Shown here in pieces: positions 49,420-57,892 of a stretch of 64,000 nt of DNA. The stretch comes from Bog-756 sp963730685 (GTDB taxonomy: Bacteria; Actinomycetota; Acidimicrobiia; Acidimicrobiales; RAAP-2). The DNA is taken from the NCBI GenBank assembly GCA_963730685.1, contig CAVSSP010000005.1, forward strand, positions 124,001-188,000, written 5' to 3'. The translations under genes and the position numbers were made by a program. Position 1 is the stretch's first letter, and each line of letters opens with the position of its first letter. The notes under the pieces are model-generated. The model did not search any database and had not been told where the DNA came from. It saw nothing but the letters and a program-made list of their open reading frames with translations.

Positions 49420-50832
49420 GCGCGCCGGTGTCCGACCAGAGGGTGGCGGGATCGCCCGGCACCATCGTGGAATGGGTGCTGGACGACCCCCAACTGGCCG
49501 CCCAGTGCGCCGCCTCCGTCGACTACCTCGAGGTCACCGCTCGTCTGGAGACCCACGGGGTGAGCAGCCGGGTGGCGATCGACACGTTCGGGTACCCCGA
49601 TGTCTTCACGGCGGCCCAGGCCGTCTACGATGCGCTGCCCTTCACCGAGCCCGAGCCGCCGGCCCCGGCCGCAGTGCCGAAGGGTGGTCCATTGGACCTG
49701 CTCCGTGGCGCGCTCGTATGCGCTCCCCGCCCTGTTCCTCCCGGTGGTGGCCAAGGGGTTCGCCGTACCGGCGAGCTGGTGGGTGCTCCCGATCGCCCTC
49801 ACGGTGGCATGGGGGATCGGGCAGGCGTCGGCGACCTACGCCTGGGCGCTGTTGGGACGCAAGGATGACCGGAGCGACGCGCTGATGGCGTCGGTCTCGA
49901 TCGTGGTCAGCGCCGCCCTGTGCCTGGTCGGCGCGGTCGTCGCCTGGTGGGTGCTGGGGGGCAACGAGCCCAGCGCCGTCATGGCGGTGGGGGTCACGGT
50001 CTACCTCGCAGCCAGCGGGATCCTCCTGTTCCGGAAGGCGGAATGGCAGTTGGCACTGTGCATGGTGCCGGCCGCGGTCGGTTCGGTCCTGACCCTCCGG
50101 GTCCTGCCGGTCACCATCTCCGACCGGGCCGCCGCATGGTCGGTGGTGGCCACCGTGGCGCTGGTGGTCGTGGTGGCCAACCGCCACCTGTTGCAGCGGC
50201 GGTGGCGCCGGCCGGGACTCGTCCGCTCCGACCGGCTGCGAGCGGTCCGGTTCATGGGCTACGGCTTCGGCTGCGGGCTCCTCATCTCCGCATTCATCGC
50301 ATTCGCCGGCGCACTCCACGGCAACGGAAACAGCCTGGACCTGGCCGTGTGGCCGTTGCTCGTGACCCTCGGCCTCATGGAGTGGCAGTTGCGGTCGTTC
50401 CGGAGCCGGACCACCGCCGCCCTCGGCTCCAGCACCACATTCATCGGGTTCACCCGGCGGGCCCAGGGGGCCTTCCTCCGGTCGGTCGGCCTGTATGTGG
50501 GTGTCCTCGGCGCCCTGTCGGCCGCCGGCGTCGTGATGGGCATGGACCGGCACGCCGCCGCCGTCCCCCTCCTGGTCGGGTGCGTCGACTCCCTCGGGGT
50601 CTGTTTCTTCCTCGCCCTGCTGCTGGCCTCCTCGGGCCGGGTCGATCTGGTCCTGTGCTGCTGGGCCGCCACCTTCGGCGTCCTGGCCGCCGGACTGGCC
50701 GTCTCGTTCGCCACCCACGGTCACGTCAGCCCGACTGCCGGGCTGGCCTCGCTGCTGGCGGCGACGGGCACCTCGATCTTCTTCATGTCCGTCCTGTCGA
50801 GCCGAGTGCTCACCTCACCGTTCAGCTACTAG
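49416..50832 (+). CDS. Polytopic membrane protein of the exopolysaccharide locus (PelG-like by position); frameshifted
   Basis: About 470 residues once one frameshift is bridged. The first ~100 residues are soluble (TIVEWVLDDPQLAAQCAASV, HGVSSRVAIDTFGYPDVF). After a shift of one extra base near 49725 come ten or more hydrophobic segments starting ARSYALPALFLPVV and ending LSSRVLTSPFSY. The layout suits an inner-membrane polymer exporter or flippase. It is translationally coupled to the PelF-type gene, the position held by PelG in Pel operons, but I do not see clear PelG-specific motifs, so the name is by context only. Confidence 0.6.
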
Positions 50833-50861
50833 TGCCGTACCGAACAGAAAGAGAAACCATC

Positions 50862-51858
50862 ATGTCAACGACCGTAGCCATCACCGGAGCCGACGGATTC
50901 ATCGGGTCCCATCTGGCCGAGACCCTGGTGGCATCGGGCTATCACGTCCGCGCCATGGTCCAGTACAACTCGTTCGGCTCGTGGGGATGGCTCGAGACCC
51001 TCGACCCCGAGGTGATGGCATCCATCGAGGTGGTCCCCGGCGACGTCCGTGACCGCGACTCGGTCACCGGGTTGATGACCGGGGCCGACATGATCTGCCA
51101 CCTGGCCGCCCTCATCGCCATCCCGTACTCCTATCAGGCGCCGTGGTCGTACCTCGAGACCAACGCCGGTGGGACCCTCAACGTGCTGGAGGCGGGGCGG
51201 AAGCTCGGGACGTCGAGGATCGTGTGCACCTCCACCAGCGAGGTCTACGGCAGCGCGCTCGACCGTCCCCATCTCGGAGGACCACCCGCTCCAGGCCCAG
51301 TCCCCCTACTCGGCGTCCAAGATCGCAGCCGACAAACTGGCCGAGAGCTACCACCTCAGCTTCGACCTCCCCGTCGTCACGCTGCGTCCGTTCAACACCT
51401 ACGGTCCCCGTCAGTCGGCCCGCGCCGTCATCCCGACGGTGATCTCCCAGCTGGCCGCCGGCCGCTCGGAGATCGCGCTGGGCTCGTTGACGCCGACGCG
51501 GGACTTCAACTTCGTGCTCGACACCGCCCACGCATTCCGCTCGATGTTGGAGGCACCCCTGGAGGACGTGGTGGGCGGGACGTTCAACGCCGGCTCCGGC
51601 GTGGAGATCTCGGTGGCCGACACCGTCACCCTCATCGCCGAGCTCATGGGCAAGGACGTGGAGATCAGGGTGGAGGACGAACGACTCCGTCCGGAGCGTT
51701 CGGAGGTGACTCGCCTGGTGTCCGACAGCGCCGCCATCAAGGCGGCGGCATCGTGGAAGCCGGCCCACACCCTGGCCGAGGGCCTGACCTCGACCATCGA
51801 ATGGTTCTCCGAGCCCGACAACCTGAGTCGGTACAAGACCGACCAGTACAACGTCTGA
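50862..51858 (+). CDS. LegB-like NAD-dependent nucleotide-sugar 4,6-dehydratase; frameshifted
   Basis: An extended SDR enzyme of about 331 residues. The NAD motif is VAITGADGFIGSHLAETL, then YNSFGSWGWLETLDPE, the catalytic CTSTSEVYG and YSASKIAADKL (Tyr and Lys), RPFNTYGPRQSARAVIPT and a C-terminal KTDQYNV. The sequence matches LegB-type dehydratases, which remove water from UDP- or GDP-N-acetylglucosamine-type sugars to give 4-keto-6-deoxy sugars. Near 51265 one extra base splits the gene after EVYGSA; protein homology continues with TVPISEDHPLQ. A legionaminate aminotransferase (LegC) is not next to it, so the final sugar is unknown. Confidence 0.82.
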
Positions 51859-51886
51859 TCTCTCTTCGAAAGACAGGGGCAATCCA

Positions 51887-52648
51887 ATGACCGATCTCAG
51901 CACCATCGAACGGCACACGGCTACGGACACACGGCACGTGGTCATCCTGGCCGGCGGCAAGGGCGTGCGGCTGCGGCCGTACACCACGGTGATCCCGAAG
52001 CCACTGGTCCCCATCGGGGAGCAGTACTCGATCCTCGAGATCGTCCTCCGCCAACTGGCGGCCAAGGGATTCCGCCATGCCACGCTGGCCATCGGCCATC
52101 TGGGCCAGCTGATCCGGGCCTATGTCGGCGACGGCTCCCAGTGGGGCATCGAGGTCGACTACGTCCACGAGGAGTCCCCGCTCGGGACCATCGGGCCCGC
52201 CCTGATGGTCCTGGACCGACTGCCGGAGAATTTCCTCCTCATGAACGGTGACATCCTCACCGACCTGGACTACGGCGACCTGATGGACAACCACGCCGCC
52301 ACCGGCGCGCCGTTGACCGTGGCCACCTACAACCGGGTCCACCAGGTCGACTTCGGGGTGCTCGACGTGGTCGACCGCAAGGTGACCAACTTCACCGAGA
52401 AGCCGCCGATGACCTACGCCGTGAGCATGGGCATCTACGGCGTGAGCAAGCGCCATCTCGAGCGGTACACCCCGGGCCTCCCCTACGGTTTCGACGAGTT
52501 GATGCTCGATCTCATCGAGCGGGGGACGCTGCCGTCCAGCTACCAGTTCGACGGCTTCTGGCTCGACATCGGACGCCCCGACGACTACGACCAGGCCAAT
52601 CGGGAGTTCGACGTGCTGGGCCCCATGTTGCTGCCAGGCCTCCGGTGA
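51887..52648 (+). CDS. Sugar nucleotidyltransferase
   Basis: A 253-residue NTP-transferase-fold enzyme. The pyrophosphorylase signature is VVILAGGKGVRLRPYT (G-G-x-G-x-R-L), followed by IPKPLVPIGEQYSILEIV with the Lys that contacts the sugar phosphate, LLMNGDILTDLDY and GFWLDIGRPDDYDQANREF. It activates a sugar-1-phosphate with an NTP. Similar enzymes occur next to LegB-like dehydratases, which suggests it feeds that enzyme with an activated hexose or amino sugar. It starts 28 bases after the dehydratase stop and its own stop overlaps the next start by four bases (GTGA). Confidence 0.85.
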   Translation: MTDLSTIERHTATDTRHVVILAGGKGVRLRPYTTVIPKPLVPIGEQYSILEIVLRQLAAKGFRHATLAIGHLGQLIRAYVGDGSQWGIEVDYVHEESPLGTIGPALMVLDRLPENFLLMNGDILTDLDYGDLMDNHAATGAPLTVATYNRVHQVDFGVLDVVDRKVTNFTEKPPMTYAVSMGIYGVSKRHLERYTPGLPYGFDELMLDLIERGTLPSSYQFDGFWLDIGRPDDYDQANREFDVLGPMLLPGLR

Positions 52649-53568
52649 CCAGGTACCTGCTCCTCGGTGCCAACGGATTCCTCGGGAACCAGGTGCGGGC
52701 GGCCATCGAGGCCTCCGGTGACTCGTCGTACCTGGTGGCCGTCAGTGGGCACGCCCCCCGCCACCCGGTCCCCTCGTCGTGCCACTGGCAGCGGATGGAC
52801 CTCGTGCGGGCCTCGGTCCGGGACTTCGCCCACCTGCTCGACTACAGCAAGCCTGACGCCGTCATCAATTGCGCCGGATCGACGTCGGGCTCGCCGCACA
52901 CGCTGGAGGCGGTCAACGCCACCGTGGTCGACAAGCTGACCCGCGCCCTGGCACGGACCGACTCGGTTCCACTCGTGCACCTCGGCTCCGCCGCCGAGTA
53001 CGGTCACCAGCCCGAAGGGATCGCCATCAAGGAGACGGCGGCGGCCCGACCGGTGGGTGATTACGGCCGGACCAAGTTGGCCGGGACCGACCTGGTGACG
53101 GACATGGTGGACCGGGGTGCCATCCGTGCCACCGTGCTCCGGGTCTTCAACCCGGTCGGTCCCTACGCGCCGGCCAGCTCGTTGGCAGGCACGGCGGAGC
53201 GGGAGATCAGGCGGGCCCTGCTCACCGGTCAGACCTTCGTGACCCTCGGCAGTCTCGGCTCCTGCCGCGACTTCCTCGCCACGCGGGATGTGGCCACTGC
53301 CGTCCTGAGGGCGGTTCACCGGGTGGACGGCAACCCCGTCCTCAACGTCGGCCGGGGGGTCGCCATGTCGAGCCGGTCGATGGTCGAGCTGCTGGCGTCG
53401 GCCGCCGGGTTCGACGGGGACGTCTTCGAGTCCGCCGGCGGCTCCCGCCGGTCGGCCGCGGTGCCGTGGCAACAGGCCGATATCTCACTCCTCCGCAAGA
53501 GGCTTCATTGGGTCCCAACCACTTCTATCGCCGAGGCCGCATCCGACCTCTGGCAGTCAGGAAACTGA
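52645..53568 (+). CDS. NAD-dependent epimerase/dehydratase family protein
   Basis: A 307-residue extended SDR protein. The NAD motif is YLLLGANGFLGNQVRAAIE, the Asn-rich strand is AVINCAGSTSGSPH, and the active-site Tyr-Lys pair is in DYGRTKLAGTDL. The C-terminal half includes FVTLGSLGSCRDFLATRDV and NVGRGVAMSSRSMVELL. It probably epimerises or reduces the keto sugar made upstream. It is in the middle of a tight operon with overlapping ends, and is followed four bases later by glmS. Confidence 0.8.
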   Translation: MTRYLLLGANGFLGNQVRAAIEASGDSSYLVAVSGHAPRHPVPSSCHWQRMDLVRASVRDFAHLLDYSKPDAVINCAGSTSGSPHTLEAVNATVVDKLTRALARTDSVPLVHLGSAAEYGHQPEGIAIKETAAARPVGDYGRTKLAGTDLVTDMVDRGAIRATVLRVFNPVGPYAPASSLAGTAEREIRRALLTGQTFVTLGSLGSCRDFLATRDVATAVLRAVHRVDGNPVLNVGRGVAMSSRSMVELLASAAGFDGDVFESAGGSRRSAAVPWQQADISLLRKRLHWVPTTSIAEAASDLWQSGN

Positions 53569-53572
53569 GCAC

Positions 53573-55417
53573 ATGTGTGGAATCATCGGTGTAACCGGGG
53601 CGGACGACGCATTGCCGATCCTCCTCGAGGGGTTGGGGCGGCTCGAGTACCGGGGCTACGACTCGGCCGGCGTGGTGGTGATCGCCGACGACGCCTTGTG
53701 GCGGTCGCGTGCGGCCGAGGGCACTCACTCGGTGAGTGATCTCCATTGGCTGGCCAAGAGCGCCCCGGTGATGGCCGGAACCGGCGTGGGACACACCCGC
53801 TGGGCCACCCACGGGCAGCCGACCACGGACAATGCCCATCCTCATTTCGACTGCAGCGGGCGCCTGGCGTTGGTGCACAACGGAATCGTCGAGAACCACG
53901 CCGAGCTGGCCCAGGCGCTCACCGCCGCCGGCCACGTCCTGGTCTCCGAGACGGACTCCGAGGTCCTTTCCCACCTGGTGGAGTCGGAGATGGCGTCGGG
54001 GTCGACACTGACCGGAGCGCTCCGGCGGGCGGTGGCACAGGTCCGCGGCTCCTTCGGTGTCGCCGTGGTGCACGCCGACCACCCCGACCTGATCGTGGCG
54101 GCCCGCCGGGTGTCCCCACTGATCGTCGGCGTCGGGGAGAGTTCGTCGTTCCTGGCGTCGGACATACCGGCACTGCTCGGATCCACCCGACAGCTGTTCG
54201 CACTCGAGGACGACCAGGTGGCCGAGCTCCGGCCCGGGTCCGTCGAGGTGATGACACTCGACGGCACGCCGGCCGAGGCAACTGCGCTGAGCATCGACTG
54301 GGACGTGGCCGCGTCCGGGCAGGACGGCTACGACGACTTCATGACCAAGGAGATCCACGAGCAGCCCGAGGCGGTGGCGGACACCCTCCTCGGACGTCGG
54401 CAGACCGACGGGAGGCTCGTCCTCGATGTGGCTTCCGGATTGAGCGGGGAGGACCTCCGTGCCGTCGAGCGGGTGTGCATCGTGGCCTGTGGGAGCAGCT
54501 ACCACGCCGCGCTGGTGGCCAAGTACGCCATCGAGAAGTGGGCCCGGCTCCCGACACAGGTGGACATCGCCAGTGAGTTCCGGTACCGGGACCCGATCCT
54601 CGACGGGCGGACCCTGACCATCGGCGTCAGCCAGTCGGGTGAGACGGTCGACACCCTGCAGGGCATGCGCGAGGCGCGCGCCAGGGGGTCGAAGGTCCTC
54701 GTGGTCTCGAACGTGGTGGACTCGTCGATGGCCCGCGAGGCCGACGGCGTCCTCTACACCCGCGCCGGTCCGGAGATCGGGGTGGCGGCGACCAAGACCC
54801 ATCTCACCCAGATCGTCGCCCTGGAGCTCCTGGCCCTGGTCCTGGCCCAGGCCCGCCAGTCCATGCCGGCCGGCGAGATCGCCGTCCTCATGGACCAGAT
54901 GCTGGCGCTCCCCGAACAGCTGGACGTCGTGCTCGAGCGGACCAAGGACGTGGCCGCCGTCGCGCTCGAGCTGGGAGAGGCCAGGGACTTCTTCTTCCTC
55001 GGCCGCCACGTCGGTCATCCGGTGGCGTTGGAGGGTGCCCTGAAGCTGAAGGAGATCTCCTACCTCCGGGCCGAGGCGTATCCGGCCGGCGAGCTGAAGC
55101 ACGGGCCCATCGCCCTGATCGAGCCGGGCACGGTGGTGGTCGCGGTGGCGACCCGCAACTGCCTGTGGGAGAAGATGTGCTCCAACATCCAAGAGGTGAA
55201 GAGCCGGGGGGCGACGATCGTCCTGGTGGGCAACGACGGGGACGACCAGACCGCGGAGCTGGCCGACCACATGTTGTGGGTGCCCAGGGTCGAGCCGATG
55301 CTCTCCCCGGTCGTCGACGCGCTCCCGCTCCAGTTCCTCGCCTACTGGTTGGCGCAGGCCCACGGCCACGATGTCGACCGGCCCCGCAACCTGGCCAAGA
55401 CGGTCACCGTCGAGTGA
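53573..55417 (+). CDS. glmS: Glutamine-fructose-6-phosphate aminotransferase (isomerising)
   Basis: A 614-residue GlmS. The N-terminal nucleophile is Cys2 (MCGIIGVTG), with LEYRGYDSAGV and HTRWATHGQPTTDNAHPH in the glutaminase domain. Two SIS domains follow (ACGSSYHAALVAKYA; TIGVSQSGETVDT; SYLRAEAYPAGELKHG), and it ends DRPRNLAKTVTVE. It makes glucosamine-6-phosphate from fructose-6-phosphate, the entry step to UDP-GlcNAc and other amino sugars. A copy inside an exopolysaccharide operon, besides a likely housekeeping copy elsewhere, argues that the polymer is amino-sugar rich. Confidence 0.93.
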   Translation: MCGIIGVTGADDALPILLEGLGRLEYRGYDSAGVVVIADDALWRSRAAEGTHSVSDLHWLAKSAPVMAGTGVGHTRWATHGQPTTDNAHPHFDCSGRLALVHNGIVENHAELAQALTAAGHVLVSETDSEVLSHLVESEMASGSTLTGALRRAVAQVRGSFGVAVVHADHPDLIVAARRVSPLIVGVGESSSFLASDIPALLGSTRQLFALEDDQVAELRPGSVEVMTLDGTPAEATALSIDWDVAASGQDGYDDFMTKEIHEQPEAVADTLLGRRQTDGRLVLDVASGLSGEDLRAVERVCIVACGSSYHAALVAKYAIEKWARLPTQVDIASEFRYRDPILDGRTLTIGVSQSGETVDTLQGMREARARGSKVLVVSNVVDSSMAREADGVLYTRAGPEIGVAATKTHLTQIVALELLALVLAQARQSMPAGEIAVLMDQMLALPEQLDVVLERTKDVAAVALELGEARDFFFLGRHVGHPVALEGALKLKEISYLRAEAYPAGELKHGPIALIEPGTVVVAVATRNCLWEKMCSNIQEVKSRGATIVLVGNDGDDQTAELADHMLWVPRVEPMLSPVVDALPLQFLAYWLAQAHGHDVDRPRNLAKTVTVE

Positions 55418-55448
55418 CGGCGGGTCGCCAGCCGGCCGGACGCCGACG

Positions 55449-56618
55449 TCACCGGCAAGGGAGGCGGCCGCCGTCGAGATTGACGTTCATCGCCATGGCG
55501 TCCTGCCCGGCTGCATCGGCGGCCGGGCAGAACTGGGCCGGGCTGAGGGAGTACTCCACCTCCAACACCGCCTTGCCTGCCGCCACGAACGGTGAGAAGG
55601 ACCCACAGGTGTCGTACTGGTGGCACTGCTCGTCGAGGGCGAAGTCGGCGACCGGCTCCATGGCGGCCGCAAAGCTGGGATCGTCGCCGTTCTTCAGGGC
55701 CCATCCCAGTCCGAGCGAGTGGGCGTAGGCGGCGAGGGTGGTGTCGTAGGCCACGTTCTGACTCTGGGTGATGGTGAAGCCGGTGGCATCGGTGTAGCTG
55801 TCGTCGATGTCGGGCTCGACGGCGTCGAACCCCTTCGATGCGCACATCGAGATCCTCGCCTCGATGACCTTCACGACGGCGGGGTCGTTGATGTCGAGGT
55901 ACCGCTCGCTGGGGTATCCGCCCATCACCGCACCGAGGTCGTCACTCGGGAACGCCGAGTAGTCCGAACGGTAGTTCTCGGCCGCGCCGACCTCGATGTA
56001 GCAGATGACGTGGTCCCCGGCGGCGTGGAGCGAGGCGATGGTGGTTTCCGGGTTGTCGAAGCCGTCGATGTCGTAGACGGTGGGATTCGGGGCCGGCGTG
56101 CCCAGGGCGGACGTGACCCCCGTCCCCATGTCGCTGGCACTCGACAGGTTCAGGGGGTGGTCGATCTCCCACTGCCATTCGACCGAGACCGGCGGGCGCC
56201 ACCACGAGGTGGTCTGGACGGTGGATGCCGCCGTGGTGGTGGTTGTGCTGCTCGTGGTAGTGGTGGTGGTGGTGCCTGCCGTGGTCGGGGGGGATGGAGC
56301 CGTTCCCGTCGAGGTGGTCGTGGATGGACCCGGCGGGGTGGGGGGAGCGGAACCGGGGGATCCCCGGCCCGGCCGGGTGGTCGAACCTGGGGCGGTGCCA
56401 TGAAACGTCGTCGGGCCCGTCGGGCCCGTCGGTGCATGCGTGCGGCATCTCCGTACCGACTCGCACCCCGCCGCTCGTGCGCCCGTCCGCGCCAGGCCCG
56501 ACGCCACGTGTGGCGTGCCCCCGGCGGTGGCATCCAGGTTGGTCGACGTCCACACCGCGGTTCCGGCCACGACCACCACCACCACGGCCATGGCTGTCAG
56601 TCTCCGACGACTTCTCAC
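55449..56618 (-). CDS. Secreted GH114-type endo-alpha-1,4-polygalactosaminidase-like protein
   Basis: A 389-residue exported protein. The GTG at 56618 has GGAGGGG upstream and gives VRSRRRLTAMAVVVVVVAG, a signal peptide, followed by a Thr/Pro/Ser-rich linker of about 120 residues. The catalytic TIM barrel shows TVYDIDGFDNPETTI, HVICYIEVGAAENYRSDY, KGFDAVEPDIDDSY, LGLGWALKNGDD and FALDEQCHQYDTCG, the hallmark series of GH114. Enzymes of this family cut alpha-1,4-linked galactosamine polymers; the related hydrolase domain of PelA (GH166) trims Pel. It faces the glmS end of the locus. The linker may place the domain away from the wall. Confidence 0.85.
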   Translation of the reverse strand: MRSRRRLTAMAVVVVVVAGTAVWTSTNLDATAGGTPHVASGLARTGARAAGCESVRRCRTHAPTGPTGPTTFHGTAPGSTTRPGRGSPGSAPPTPPGPSTTTSTGTAPSPPTTAGTTTTTTTSSTTTTTAASTVQTTSWWRPPVSVEWQWEIDHPLNLSSASDMGTGVTSALGTPAPNPTVYDIDGFDNPETTIASLHAAGDHVICYIEVGAAENYRSDYSAFPSDDLGAVMGGYPSERYLDINDPAVVKVIEARISMCASKGFDAVEPDIDDSYTDATGFTITQSQNVAYDTTLAAYAHSLGLGWALKNGDDPSFAAAMEPVADFALDEQCHQYDTCGSFSPFVAAGKAVLEVEYSLSPAQFCPAADAAGQDAMAMNVNLDGGRLPCR

Positions 56619-56896
56619 GCTGCCCCTCCGATGTTCGACCGGACAATCGGGACAGACGCTGAGCTGCACGGGGGCCCCGACCCGGCATTGCACTGCGGCA
56701 AGAGGCTAACCCACGTTTGCCGCCCCCGCGTCCGGCGGTGCACCGACCCGGGGATCCGAGACCCGATCCCCGGGGTCGACGGACACACCTCCAGGGTGCG
56801 GACGGCCAATTTCGGGGGTGGTGGATGTCGATGGCTGTTCCTAGGCTCGTTCCTGATGCGTGAGAGCCGGATGGTCGCAGGACAGGCGTCGGCGGC

Positions 56897-57830
56897 GTGA
56901 CGGCGAGGAGGGCCATCGGGGTTGCCGCGGGTGCCGTGGCCGTGATCATCGGCGGGGTCGCCGTGCTCTTGTCGGTGTCCGCCGATCCTGTCGCCAGCCC
57001 ACGCTCGGGCGGGGCCGTCCGTTCCGGCGCGGGCCAACGCCTGGCCGTCCCGGCCTACATCGATCCGGCCAGCGACCCGGGGGCGTGGACGGCCTTGACC
57101 CGCCCCGGATCCGGAACGGTCGGCATCGTGGTGGCCAATGTCGACAGCGGGCCGGGGTCCGGACCGGACCCGGCCTGGGCTTCGGTGATCAAGAAGGCAC
57201 ACGACGCCGGGAGCGAGGTGCTCGGCTACGTCGACACCGGCTACCTGGGAGGACCGACTGGCGGCGCGGTCCGGCGGGCTCGCCACCCGGTCGGGTGCCA
57301 CCGGGACGCAGGCGTGGCTGGCCCAGGTGGAGGGGGACATCGCCGACTGGTACCAGTTCTACGGGAGTGACCTGGGCGGGATCTTCATGGACCAGGGCAG
57401 CATCGCCTGCGGGCCGGATGCCACCTCGACCGGGTACGCCGACGAGTACCGTGCCTTGAGCGACCAGATCAAAGGGGCGCATCCCGGTGCCCTGACGGCG
57501 CTGAACCCGGGCGCGGCGGTGGGGCAGTGCTTCCGTGACTCGGCGGACGTCCTGGTGACCTTCGAGGGAAGCTACGCCGACTACACCGATTCGGGCGCCT
57601 CCGCCGGTGAGGCCTATCGACCGCTGTCGTGGGTGCCGTCGGCCCCGGCCCGGATCTGGCACATCATCTACGGGGCGAGCTCGACGGGTCAGCTGCGCAC
57701 TGCGCTGGCCCTGAGCAGGGCGCGAGGTGCCGGCTACGTCTACGTCACCCCGGCGGTCCCGCCCGATCCCTTCGACGTCGTCCCACCAGCCGGGTACTGG
57801 TCGGAGGAGAGGGGTCTGCGCTCGGACTAG
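56897..57830 (+). CDS. Spherulin-4-like (GH135-type) exported protein; frameshifted
   Basis: About 310 residues when one shift is bridged. A GTG start at 56897 leads to an N-terminal membrane anchor or signal (IGVAAGAVAVIIGGVAVLL). The barrel shows LAVPAYIDPASDPGAWTAL, IVVANVDSGPGSGPDP, EVLGYVDTGYLGG, then in the second frame LGGIFMDQGS, LNPGAAVGQCF and VTFEGSYADY, the spherulin-4 pattern. Aspergillus Sph3 of this family is a galactosaminidase needed to make galactosaminogalactan. The shift near 57270 is one extra base (CGG CGG G CTC GCC). Divergent from GH114; both may act on the same polymer. Confidence 0.75.
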
Positions 57831-57892
57831 GGACGAGACGCGTTCCCCGTCGGGCCATCGGCTCCCCGGTGGGCGCCGACCGGCGGAGTGGC

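Noticed and set aside
49416..50832. Assigning the membrane protein firmly as PelG
   Set aside because: Position and topology fit, but no PelG-specific motif could be recognised and the soluble N-terminal part is different.
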